The translations under genes and the position numbers were made by a program. A stretch of DNA of 27,219 bases from Triparma columacea. Lineage: Eukaryota > Sar > Bolidophyceae > Parmales > Triparmaceae. Below, piece after piece: positions 1 to 9,591 of this stretch. The notes under the pieces were generated by a model that saw only the letters and a list, made by a program, of their open reading frames with translations, was not told where the DNA came from and did no database searches. Each line of letters begins with the position of its first letter. Position 1 is the first letter of the stretch. Location: assembly GCA_030267965.1 (NCBI GenBank), contig BRYA01000817.1, positions 1 through 27,219 of the forward strand. Reading direction: 5' to 3'.

Positions 1-209
1 TGAGTAAGGGGAAGTTTACGAGATATTTGGTGTTGAGGAAAGCGTTCATGAAACACGTCGTGTGTTTTTGGATGACATCGCCGTCTTTTTTGGATTAATT
101 TCCCTCAGAGGACCGGTCGTATTCAATATTTAAGTGAGGTAACTAACTCATCTTGCCCCCTCCCCGCTTAACAACCTTCCTCTAGGTTTGATAAATCTGC
201 AGTGGCAGC
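1..209. other. 5' flank of the first gene; no gene resolved
   Basis: I see no complete gene here. The stretch carries an AG acceptor-like site (CCTCTAG, ending near 185) and an in-frame TAA at 192-194 just before the first usable ATG at 210. An upstream untranslated or coding exon that runs off the window's left edge cannot be excluded. Confidence 0.4.
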
Positions 210-3200
210 ATGGATCGCCGCGTCATGGAACTCAGCGAGGAAATTGGATCGTCGACGAACCAACGCGGGGGGAGCGATCGCGATGATCCCTCTTTCAAAG
301 GCATGGAGGGGGAGAAGCCTCCCCGCAGGATTGATGCTCCAGATCAAGAGGCTCCTCCTGGTGATGGTAGTCAACCAGACGACAACGCATCGAAGCAGTA
401 CGACGATGTTCTCCTGAAGACCAACTCAAATAACATTGCCCGGTCCAACAACAGACCACCCACAGACTCCAACCATAATACCTGCAAGCTGTTTCAATCC
501 AGCCTCATCATGCTAACAGCTGAAGGTAACTTCCCAAGGCCAGCCCTCCCGCGTGGGACTGTAAGGAGAGGAAGTTGGATGTGGATTTGCATAGTTACGC
601 TCCTCTCTCTCGTCTCTATGGTCAGAGAAGGTAAGAAAAGTGTACAAAGAGAGGGTTGAGGGGGGATTTCCATTGGGATGACAGCGCTGTAAACTAGATT
701 CCTTACCCTTCGCAGTCATTTCACTTCCTGATGTAATCTTCGCGACAGACACTTCCTCCGAGGTCCATTTCCACCTTCCAGTCCAGCGCCACTGGCTTGA
801 TGACCATGTTGACACCTTCGCCTCCGACAACCTCAGGAGCAGAGAAACAGAGGACTGCACCAGCCCCAGAGATCGTGTCCACGTCCACCAACCGCGCGCA
901 CCCGAGATTGCAGATAACGCCTCTTCCTTCCAGAGGAACTTTGAGGACGATTTCAGTCCGACCCCCTCGTGGTTAGACGAAATCGTCGCCACCCAACCCG
1001 GCAAAGCGCCCCACCTTGAGTTACAGCCAATCCAGATTGCTTCGACGCCCATCGCATTCGGGATCGTCGTCGATGATCCTATTGCGCAACCTGCTTCAAC
1101 ACCCATCCTGACCAGCCTCGTCATTAATTATCCTACTACGCAACCTGCGCCCGGACCCCCCGCGGGAGAAGGTAAGTAAGAAAGGGTGGTAGAGGAGGTC
1201 TAGGGGAGGTCAGGCAAAGTGCTACACACTTAGATTCTAACGTCCCAGTCTAGTCCCCTCGGTCCCGACCAACCCAGACTTTGCTCCTCTTGGAGTTGAG
1301 GGTTCCCCTTTGCAGGAGGACGTCATTCCTTCGGATCTTCCGAGCATGATGCGCTGGTTCCAGGGTGAAAACGTCAAGGCTTCCTCTTTGGACGCGAGTA
1401 GGGTCGTTGAGAAGCTTGTGGCTGCTACGACTAAAGCATTCCCAACGGTTCAAGGTAAGAGGAGGGGGGAGCTACGGTTACAGAGGGGAGAATCAAGCTG
1501 TTCTGCAGCTACTGTAGCTAATGCAACGTATCGCTTCACCCCACAATCACAGCCTCCTTGCCCTTTGCCGCCTCCTTGCCCTTCGCTGCCTCGCAGAACC
1601 CCTTTGCCCTCGTCATCTACGATCCGACTGCACAACCTGCACCTGAGCCCCCTGCACCTCTCACATGGTCAGACGGTCTCGTCTTGTTCTCCACGGCCCT
1701 CGACCTCTTTGCGATGGCTGCCTTCTACGTCATCAACCTCATGCCAAAGGCCTTCTCGTACAGGCTCAGGCTGAGTGGCAACTTCATCCGCACGTTCAAC
1801 ATCGTTATGCTCAACTGCATTGTGATGCAAGGTACCGTCGCTCAGTCCTTTGGGGCAGGGGAGGTGCGCAAGATGGCAAGGAGGGTCCTCAAGGGGGAGA
1901 AGACGAGTGGGGAGGTAACCTTTGTACGGAGAACATCGGAGGTTAGCATGGATAATATGAACGGACTGTTCAACACGGTCAGTAATTATGCAGGCTCCGG
2001 TATTAACACTGGCAACTCCATCATGGCGAATGGTGACACTACGATTCTAGCTGTTGGGCCGTATAAATGCTCAGAGGGGACTTGTGCAGATAGTTATAGC
2101 ATGCTGGCCATAGAAGACTTGAATGGAGAGGTCAAGTGTGTGGAGGACAATACAAGCTGTGTGTTGGATGGAGAGGATGAAAGAAGAGGGATGTGGGTGA
2201 AAGGAACTGGGAGTAGTACACTTATACTCCGAGCTCTCACCTTCGACAAGGGGTATAGAGATGGTGCTGGTGGAGGGGTTGCCGTTTGGGATGGTGCCAT
2301 AGTGACCATAAAGCTCTGTATCTTCTCCAACAATAGAGCTAATGATAGAGGTGGAGCAATTGAAGTTCGTAGTAGTGGAACTACTGTCAATGTTTACTCA
2401 ACAACCTTTAATGGAAACACAGCAGACACAGGAGATGGTGATGATATTTACAGGTCTTCTGGTACCATCACCATCCACAATACGTGCCCTTCTCCCTACT
2501 CCTCCAACATTCCAATCCAAGGTAAGACGAGAATGAGGATTGTGTAGTCTGTAGAACCATTCCTAACCCCACAACTAACTTTACGTTACCGCTGCACCAA
2601 TTTCTATTCCTGCCTCCTTGCACAGGATCCGCTTTGGACTTTGCTGGTGCTGTCGATGGCTCCTTATACTCTTTCAACTGTATCTTCTACAGCTGCGACG
2701 CTGGCTTCTCCAACCCAACCTCTGGCACATCAATCTCTGACTGCGAAGAGTGTGTTGCAGGAAAGTTCTCATCTGCTGGTTCTGGCACTTGTTCTGATTG
2801 CCTAAAAGGTAAGTACCCCACTTCTCTTCAATCCTTTCCTTTCAACACAATCTAACTCACTCCCAACAGGCACCTACAGCAGTTCTCAATCAGAGACTTG
2901 CACAAACTGCCCTGAAGGGAAGTACACTGAGGCTGACTCCTCCGCCACTTGCACTGGCTGCTCTGTGGGCAAGTACCTACCCACTGAAGGTTCCTTCTCC
3001 CAGTATGACTGCATCAATTGCGATGCAGGAAAGTACCAGGCATTCGCTGGTCAGGGTCAGTGTGAAGAGTGCTCAAGTGGAACATACTCTGCTGAAATGG
3101 CAAGGGTTTGTACTGCTTGCCCTCCAGGGACATATTCATCTACAGATTCATCTACAGTGTGCTCAGAGTGCACGGTAGGAAAATACACATCAAGTCCAGG

Positions 3201-3624
3201 TAGCACAACATGCTTTTATTGCCCATGGGGAGAGTACAATGTCGGCGTAGCCAACGTTGGATGTACATCTTGCGAGGCTGGAAAGGTTCTTGTCTTTGAC
3301 GTCTTTGATACTACTGACCGTGAGTGCAGGGCATGCCCTGCTGGGAAGTTCAGTGTGGTCGGAGACATCCTCTGCAAAACCTGTGAAGTTGGGTTTGTCA
3401 GCAACAATCCAGAAGGGGCCAGCTTTTGCGAGCCATGTTCAATTAATGCTTGGGAAGATCTGATTCTCGGATTTTTCCCAAAACACCCTGTGATTTTGAG
3501 GCATCGTGTTTTTGTTATTTGTTGTGCTCTTGGGCTTTCGGGTGGTGCAAATCGGCTAGAGGGGGGGTTTGAATTGCGCTATCTCGCTTCAATACTTAAA
3601 ATCAGAGTCATCCTCCCTAAATAA
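210..3624 (+). CDS. Beta-helix plus ephrin-receptor-like cysteine-rich membrane protein, 6 exons, 3' end probably truncated
   Basis: Exons deduced by phase are 210-630, 716-1171, 1254-1454, 1553-2521, 2626-2808 and 2870-3624, giving 994 aa. Every donor is AG|GTAAG and every intron is phase 1. Exon 1 ends in a hydrophobic segment (about residues 122-138), and another two lie near residues 400-440. Residues about 500-680 form a Pmp-like parallel beta-helix with the motif CIFSNNRANDRGGAI. Residues about 690-930 hold roughly ten GCC2/GCC3 (ephrin-receptor-like) repeats of the type CxxC-x2-GxYS/GKY. Proteins of this architecture are common in stramenopile algae and are probably surface or secreted; their role is unknown. 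The last 60 residues after the final Cys pair lose all repeat pattern and stop 27 bp before the next gene, so the original C-terminus is probably lost. The start at 210 is the first ATG after an in-frame stop. Confidence is high for the domains, moderate for exon 1. Confidence 0.72.
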
Positions 3625-3651
3625 ATCCGCCTCTCCCTCATCTCTCCTACC

Positions 3652-4470
3652 ATGTCCTTCCGTACACCTCTCCATCTTCCTACGTTCCTCTCCCACCTCT
3701 CCTCAAAGCTCCACCGTACCCCCTGTTCCCCTCCAACCTTCCAGCTTCTCCCCGACCTCCACGCCTTTGCATTCAAGGGTATCCAAAAAGCCGCAACCCT
3801 AACACTCGGGGGTGGCATAAAGGAGAAGAGAAAAGCCGCTGTTAATATATGCTTATTCTCAGTACCTTCTAACCACCCTGATGGACTTACACCTTTGGGG
3901 AATATATTCGTACTCCTTACACTGAGGAGTGAATCCCTCCCCACACACAAAGGTCAAGTGTCCTTCCCAGGTGGTCATTTTGAACCTTCAGACGACTGGT
4001 CATCTTCAAAGTCCTCAAGTTTTGTTAACTGCGCGCTAAGGGAGACTGATGAGGAGTGTGGTTCCGGTGGTGGTATGATAGAATGGTGTAATGTGAGGGT
4101 AGTTGGTGTTTGTGATGCTGTTCCAAGCGTTACTGGGATGGATGTTTTCCCCGTTATTAGCTATGGGGGGGAACTTGATTTAAAGGGGGAAGAGGGGAGG
4201 GATGGTAGGAGTTTGGAGAGGGTTGTTAATGATATCGTGGGGGTGAGGTTTAACGAAACTAGAGATAGGGGTGAGGTCGATGATATATTCCTAACCAGCA
4301 TCGAAACGCTCATCTCCACAAAGGGGTCGAGGGAGCTTAAAAGGAAGGGTGTAAAACTACCGTTTGTTAGCCCCACGTTTCAAGCGGAATGCTGCGACAC
4401 GCAGATATGGAGTTTGACTGCGATCATGATTGAAGGGATGCTTAGGAAGTGTTTCGGATTCAAGTTATAA
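3652..4470 (+). CDS. Nudix hydrolase, coenzyme A diphosphatase type (NUDT7/NUDT8-like)
   Basis: This single-exon gene encodes 272 aa. Residues 89-108 match the UPF0035/CoA-pyrophosphatase signature (LTLRSESLPTHKGQVSFPGG), followed by the Nudix box end ALRETDEECG at 128-137. Members hydrolyse CoA and its derivatives to 3',5'-ADP and acyl-phosphopantetheine in mitochondria or peroxisomes. The Nudix box is unusual. About seven Ser/Lys-rich residues are inserted between the PGG-HFEPSD half and the REtxEE half, and the hydrophobic residue normally following the final Gly is Ser. The metal-binding E131, E134 and E135 positions are kept. The N-terminus is basic and Ser/Thr-rich without acidic residues until D35, suggesting mitochondrial import. 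The C-terminus FKL resembles but does not match a PTS1 tripeptide. The gene converges on the carrier gene with 81 bp between stops. Confidence 0.85.
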   Translation: MSFRTPLHLPTFLSHLSSKLHRTPCSPPTFQLLPDLHAFAFKGIQKAATLTLGGGIKEKRKAAVNICLFSVPSNHPDGLTPLGNIFVLLTLRSESLPTHKGQVSFPGGHFEPSDDWSSSKSSSFVNCALRETDEECGSGGGMIEWCNVRVVGVCDAVPSVTGMDVFPVISYGGELDLKGEEGRDGRSLERVVNDIVGVRFNETRDRGEVDDIFLTSIETLISTKGSRELKRKGVKLPFVSPTFQAECCDTQIWSLTAIMIEGMLRKCFGFKL

Positions 4471-4551
4471 AAGGCAAAGACTCCGTGGTAGTAGTTGTTA
4501 AACAATAGTTCCTTGCTATAAAAACACCCCCCCCCCACCTCCACACTCTGC

Positions 4552-5775
4552 TCATTTTCCCGTCCCCGGTACAGGGTACGGTTGATCGTCGTCCGCTGCA
4601 ACTTCTTGACTAACCCTATTAAATGTTTCCCTCCTCCCATCCTCCCCCTCTTCTTTCCTCTTCCCCTTCGTATCTTTAAGTTGTGCGTTTTTCTTAAGTA
4701 TAACCTTCTTCATGAATTCATAAGTACCGAACTGTATACCAATCATAGGTACAACGCTTAACAACCTCGGTGGTAGACCTTTATAGAACGCCCCCGCACC
4801 CTCTTCCTTTATTATCGTTCTCGCGCAGTCCATAATACCCTTATACGCAGTTGGGCTAGTGGATAGCTGGGTTACGAGACGGGTTTTTATCGTATCCATG
4901 GGGATCATTACGCAGACGGTGGCGGCGGAGGAGAGACAACCCATTGCGGTGTTCTCGAAGTTTGTGGGGGGACGGGAACAGAGGAGGAGCTGGGTGCGCT
5001 TTACCTGCTGGAATAAGACCCAGGTTAAACCGTAGGAGGGAATCTGAGGGAGTGGGGGTGGGGGAGGGGGGAAGGGAAGGGGGGAATGGTAAGTGTGCTT
5101 GCCTCTCCTCCATGTTTGGGTGGTGGAGTGTTAGGGGGTGCTCACCTTTCCAACAATCCCCGGGAACCAGCCTCCATAAAACCCCTTAACCCCATTGCTC
5201 GCGTAAAGCCCCTTCACCGCCTGAGGTAGGTTAGCGTACTTCCCAGCCATGATGTTATCCGTGATCATCATTTGAGGTGTAGATACTACCGAGCAGCATA
5301 TGGTGGCGATAGCTGACGACGTGAAATCAAGAGCTGGACCGAGGGAAGGACCCACGGAGGAGGAACTGGTTAAGAGGTTACCCATGACTCTACGGGTTAA
5401 TTCAAGGACGGCAAAATTACAAGCACCGTGGGGAACACTAAGCAACCACTGTGCCCCTGCCCCACGGGTTAGCATCTTGAAGTTGCGGGGTCTCATCAGC
5501 TGGGAGAAGGTTAGCTTTGCGCTGGTGGAGGGAGCCTGTTGTAGGATGGTCTTCATGGTGTTTGCTGGGTGCATTATTGTCTGTGCTGTGGAGCGGGATA
5601 TGGCACCACATATCATGGCCTCGGCGAAGTGTAGGGGTCGTGTGTATTCTGATGCTTGTGGTAGGTTTCCTAGTTTGTTTAGTATATTTAATGGATTCGA
5701 GGAGGATGCTTTGGAGGAGGATGCTTTGGAGGAGGATGGTTTGGTGGAAGGTGGAGTGGTGCTTTTTGAGGCCAT
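4552..5775 (-). CDS. Mitochondrial carrier family protein (SLC25-like), 2 exons
   Basis: Minus-strand exons are 5775-5146 and 5043-4552, joined in phase 0 (GGAAAG|GTGAGC ... CCCTCAG|ATTCCC), giving 373 aa. The join restores GKIPSYGLTWVLFQQ, a stretch I recognise from plant/alga members of this group. An acceptor nearer the coding body (5005) would delete it. Repeat 3 has the canonical PMDTIKTR signature and ends PPRLLSVVPMIGIQFGTYE, as in solute carriers of the inner mitochondrial membrane. Repeat 1 has a weak signature (HPANTMKTILQ) and repeat 2 keeps only STPQMMITD, so two of three salt-bridge sites are altered. Residues 1-25 are Ser/Lys/Pro-rich with a 5-residue SSKAS repeat. The substrate is not deducible; an S-adenosylmethionine-type carrier is only a loose relative. 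ATG 5775 is chosen as the start, but the frame stays open upstream to another ATG at 6045. Confidence 0.85.
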
Positions 5776-6426
5776 TTTTGTTGTTTCTTTTGTACGTGAT
5801 GATGTGTTTATTGTTGTATATCTTTCATTTCTTTTGTTTGTGTGTGTATGTGTTATTTGTGTGGCTGTATCTATGGTTTGTGTGTTTGTTTGTTGAGGTG
5901 TTGTCGTTGTCGGTGATGGGTGTCCATTTTTTGTTGTTTCTATTACGTTATTAACCTTTATATGACTATATCTTAAAGATTGACTAAATAACGATCTACT
6001 TGAGCATAATGATGCAAGGAATAGGAATATTATCAGCAAATTCATTATGAAATCACAAAATGCAAAAAGAGACTGAGGAAAGACAGAGGAGAGAGCGAAG
6101 GGGCCCAAGGACCAGAAGACAGAAGGGCCCACAGTGTTCCACTTTCCAATTCATTGGCAATTTTCTTTGTACGTTCATTTAATGATTACACACCACAACA
6201 GGGACAATCACATTCACTCATTACACATATCTAGAAAACATAACCACAAATGCGCCCTTTCAATCACAAATAACCCTTTCAGCCTCGCAGTTCTCACACT
6301 TCCAGACTAAATATTTCCCTCAAAACTAACAATACAACACAACTAATACAACCAACACGCCTAATCCCCTCCCCCTTATTCTAACCCCCCATACCCCCCT
6401 ACCCTCCCTCTCTCTAGTCCCCCTCC
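5776..6426. promoter_or_regulatory. Divergent promoter region between carrier and BRO1 genes
   Basis: This 651-bp spacer lies between divergent starts at 5775 (-) and 6427 (+). The half beside the carrier is TG-rich on the plus strand (5815-5895), so that gene's leader would be CA-rich. The half beside the BRO1 gene is a long pyrimidine-rich tract (6355-6426), a common feature of leaders in this window. I see no clear TATA box. Confidence 0.4.
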
Positions 6427-7788
6427 ATGTCTGATCCCACAACACCCCCGATCCCAAAGTCACTTCTCCGACTCTGTACCTCCCTCCACGCCTACCGTCC
6501 CGGTATAATAGACTCCGTCTCTAAACTCGGCTACACCAAATGTTTCGAATCCGCAGGAAGTCACCACCCAACTACATCTGCGTTACTACGTGACTTAAGT
6601 CAAGCGCGGTTAGATCTAGCTGCAGGACTTACTACAGGTTCTAACCCTGCCGACACCTTATCACACGCCTCTCGTTACCTCCCCCTAATCCGCACTCTCC
6701 TACTATCCTGTGAAGTCCAACCCGACACAGCTGTCCTCGACGCACCTCTTGAGTTTAAATGGAGGGGTGGTTTGGAGGGTGATGATGTTGGGGGAACGAT
6801 GGGGAAGGTTAGATGTAGTCAGGCGTTGATGTACGAACTTAGTATGACGATTGGTGTGATTTCCTTGTCACACGCGAGCATCGGATGCGGACACTCACTG
6901 CAAGGTGATTTCGTAGCAGCAGTTTCCTCCTTCAAAAACGCGGCTAACGTTATGGAGCATCTTAGAGGTGTCCACTTACCACAATGGGTGGCATTAGGCG
7001 CATCAACATCCCCAGGTGACCTGCCTTGTGAGTGTGAGGTAAAATGCGCGGAAGGTTTCGGGGAGATTTTCAAATCACACGCCCAACAAATGGCCGTAGC
7101 CAAGGCGCTGCAGGGGGACAGCGTTAACTACAGCTTGGTGGGGAAACTTTGCGTGGGGATTAAGGAGGGGATTGAGAAGTTCGTTAAAGTCGTTAGAGGG
7201 GAAGCGGGGGTACACTGGTGTAGGATGCCGGTTGCTTACTTGAAGTACATAGCTTTCCAAACGAGCCTTCAGGATGCACTCGGGATGTACTTTCAGGCGA
7301 GGGATACGTGGGGTAAGGGAGAGTACGGCGTAGCCCTGGCCATGCTTAGGGAGGCAAGGTCAGCGTTGGAGGTTAGGGAGAGCATTACGAGCAAGGGTAT
7401 ACCGGAGGATATCAACGTTAAGGGTAACCCGCTGGCGGTGCTAAGGCCGGACTTGGATGATCTGAGGAGACATGTGGACGGGATGGAGGAGGCTTGGACG
7501 AACGACTGTGAGAAGGTTTACTTCGACAAGGTCCCGGATTCGGTGCCGGTTGGGAAGAGGATTAAGAAGGGGATGCAGATGGTTAAGTTCGGGGAGTGGG
7601 AGGGGGCGAATAAGGAGGGCATTGAACCGGTTCCGCTAAGCGTCAAGGGGAAGGGGGAGGAAGAGGAAAAGTGGGAGAGCATGCCACCGACGGCACCGAG
7701 ACAAAGCGAGGAGAAAGGGATGGAAAGGAGCGACAGCGACCTGGCGAGGGAACTTCAGGCGAAGCTTAACGCTGGGGAGGACATTTAG
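6427..7788 (+). CDS. BRO1-domain protein (Alix/BROX-like)
   Basis: This intronless gene encodes 453 aa. BRO1 domains form a TPR-like boomerang that binds ESCRT-III (CHMP4/Snf7) subunits during endosomal sorting, budding and nuclear-envelope repair. The diagnostic segment is NDCEKVYFDKVPD (about residues 359-371), equivalent to the DNDFIYxxxVP block of Bro1/Alix. It is preceded by a helical array with the expected 'ALGMYFQARDTWGKGEYGVA' TPR-like helix pair. The protein ends soon after an acidic/Lys-rich linker, so there is no V-domain. The last 15 residues (ARELQAKLNAGEDI) form a short amphipathic helix. No CaaX box is present, unlike human BROX. The ATG sits in a pyrimidine-rich leader. Family confidence is good, but assignment to Alix versus BROX is inference from length. 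Confidence 0.8.
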   Translation: MSDPTTPPIPKSLLRLCTSLHAYRPGIIDSVSKLGYTKCFESAGSHHPTTSALLRDLSQARLDLAAGLTTGSNPADTLSHASRYLPLIRTLLLSCEVQPDTAVLDAPLEFKWRGGLEGDDVGGTMGKVRCSQALMYELSMTIGVISLSHASIGCGHSLQGDFVAAVSSFKNAANVMEHLRGVHLPQWVALGASTSPGDLPCECEVKCAEGFGEIFKSHAQQMAVAKALQGDSVNYSLVGKLCVGIKEGIEKFVKVVRGEAGVHWCRMPVAYLKYIAFQTSLQDALGMYFQARDTWGKGEYGVALAMLREARSALEVRESITSKGIPEDINVKGNPLAVLRPDLDDLRRHVDGMEEAWTNDCEKVYFDKVPDSVPVGKRIKKGMQMVKFGEWEGANKEGIEPVPLSVKGKGEEEEKWESMPPTAPRQSEEKGMERSDSDLARELQAKLNAGEDI

Positions 7789-8030
7789 ATCGGGAGGGGG
7801 GGGGGGTGAAGACAAAGGAGTTTCTTTTCCATGACACTTTCCATTTCAACCCTTTTTTTTCTTTTTTCTTTCTTCTTGTAAACCCCCCCCCGAGCGCGCT
7901 CTTAAACAGCTTCATTTTCCTTTCCTTTCACTCTAGTTAGTCCCATCTAATCGCAACCCACCGCTTGTTCGTCCTTCCCGTTTCTCGTATTCCCGTCACC
8001 GAATGCCTGCATGCACAAAAAACTATCCGT
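7789..8030. other. Intergenic spacer between convergent genes
   Basis: This 242-bp spacer separates the stop of the BRO1 gene from the stop of the four-TM gene. It contains a G9-10 run (about 7798-7807), a T-rich tract (about 7852-7876) and a C8 run (about 7884-7891). These are probably 3'-UTR sequences of the two genes. I see no open frame of interest. Confidence 0.5.
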
Positions 8031-9086
8031 CTAAACCACAGAGGCATCATTTGCGTCGTCCTTGTTGTCCCAAAAACTGTCGTCCTCGCTCACGCAGACG
8101 TGATCGGAGCCAAATTCATCATTGAACCTTTTACGAGACTTGTCGAACTGCGCGGATTAGGTTGGGGGGGGCGAAGAGAATGTGTTAGCTATAATAACCC
8201 TATAAGTTGGAGGCGCCGACGTTGGTTCTTGCGTTTCGTACCTTCCACCAGAACTTTGCGTACTCTTTGAATACTCCGAGAAACCAACTCTCGATCAAAG
8301 CAATGAAGAAATCCATAACGAAGATGTCAAATTTATATGGGTCTTCGCAACTGGTTATGTCATCGTCCCCCCAAGAGTAACTAGAGTAGCTATCTTTCAA
8401 GTCTTCGCAGTTTTGGACTGCGTCGTCAATTTGTGAATGGAGCTGTGAAATTGTCCAGCAGAAATATATAAATGAGATCATGCTTAAGAATGTGAAAGTG
8501 ACTAGAAGGAGCCTGCCCAATCCCTCAGCGCAACACCTCAACATGCTCCTTCTGCAACAACCGCATACAGCCAACCATGACAAGAAGGCAGTGAGGATCA
8601 TGTTGATGACGGTGACAATTTGGGTCGAAATCCACAAAGTTGATCCCTCGTCATTAACAAGGGACAAATGAAGCAATAATTGCATAGTTAATACAAACCC
8701 AAGCGTGGACATGAAGACCATAATACGCTCTTTCCTGTCGTAAGGGTGCCTTTTGTCGACGTAAAACAAGCAGAGAAGAGGGTGATTGCTAAACAAGTAC
8801 GCCTTGAAGTTGGACTTTTTTGTCCCGTCTGTTCCAGGGAAACCATAAACTTCTCCCTGTTTCGTTTAAAATGCAGTGGCGTTAGTCATGCAATCGTGTA
8901 AATATCCAACTTGGTGCCCGCTTTGTGCCCGCTTACCTTCAAGAACCAACTTCCAATCTCGAATTCAGCGAAGGACTCTTTCTTCCATGCCCGACCTTGT
9001 TTCTTGCTGCCGGATGACGCTGTGGAGGCCGTGGAATCGGCTCTTTTCACTTCCACAACTGGATTTTGTTGTTTTGCTTGCAGTTC
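8031..9086 (-). CDS. Four-transmembrane protein of unrecognised family, at least 3 exons, 5' end unresolved
   Basis: Minus-strand exons that join in frame (all phase 0) are 9086-8937 (acceptor CCTTTAG), 8856-8242 and 8147-8031, giving 293 visible residues. The donors are AAG|GTAAGC and AAG|GTACG. The order of parts is a basic/Ser-rich N-terminal piece, then GEVYGFPGTDG and HPYDRKER, then four hydrophobic segments (starting near IMVFMSTLGF, LWISTQIVTV, LGRLLLVTFT and FDIFVMDFFI), then an acidic, Trp-containing cytosolic tail. A Cys cluster (CGCC, later RCC) follows TM2. I do not recognise the family. The 'HP(Y/F)xRxER' element directly before the first TM recalls the pre-TM block of polycystin-1-like proteins, but only weakly. 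The first exon with the ATG is not found. A stretch ending at donor 9388 stays open in phase 0 for about 30 codons but contains no ATG. Confidence 0.7.
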
Positions 9087-9591
9087 CTAAAGGGGGAGGG
9101 GGGGTTAGCAAGATAAACTTTCATGTACTGGGGTGGTTCGTCTTCTCGGGCCCCTTTCTGGTGGTTTATGAGAAGAATACAGCAATTTGTACGTTTTCCG
9201 ACCATTATTATTGTTTTGAACCGGCCTTCGTGAAAGTTGGAATCTACAAACGATCGGTTCGTACCATTTGTCAAGTGAAAATGTTCACAACGGAATTGAA
9301 CAGATGGCCACGTTCAGTACTGAGAAAGTGAAAACCACCCAGTACTGTAGGGTTTGATCTATTTTTGGTACGTCTATCATGTTCTTACCTGCGTTTTTCC
9401 GATGTTTCTATCACTGTCCTGACTCTCTGTGTTCTTCGATTCGAGTATGATCCATCTGCTGTAAAGAAATAGCCTTGGCAAAAGCTTACACCGCGGAGTT
9501 ATAAGGATATGCTTGGGCTTCTCTTTTGCTCCCCATTCTTCCCAATTGACTCAATGGACGCTTTTTTTGTGCCATTGACTTCTGTGCATAG
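9087..9591. other. Probable 5' intron/exon of the four-TM gene and shared promoter
   Basis: The region between the last securely placed exon of the minus gene and the plus-strand SAM gene must hold the missing first coding exon and the divergent promoter. A consensus GTAAGA donor on the minus strand lies at 9388-9383. The T-rich segment before the SAM gene start (about 9520-9590) shows no obvious TATA box. The exact exon cannot be fixed by eye. Confidence 0.4.

Noticed and set aside
526..715. Alternative donor at 526 (GAAG|GTAAC) for the first gene
   Set aside because: The donor at 631 is a full GTAAG consensus, matches the other introns and keeps phase 1. Position 526 is weaker.
5005..5145. 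Carrier intron with acceptor at 5005 (…CCAGCAG|GTAAAG)
   Set aside because: It is in frame but removes IPSYGLTWVLFQQ, a stretch I recognise from related carriers. The acceptor CCTCAG ending at 5044 keeps it and gives a better fit.
8876..9331. Plus-strand open frames in the four-TM gene region
   Set aside because: They run antisense to exons that join in one frame on the minus strand, and lack any recognisable motif.
9389..9480. First coding exon of the four-TM gene
   Set aside because: The phase-0 frame is open and the donor at 9388 is good, but no ATG occurs in that frame. The ATG-started alternative frame hits a stop after splicing. Left unresolved.
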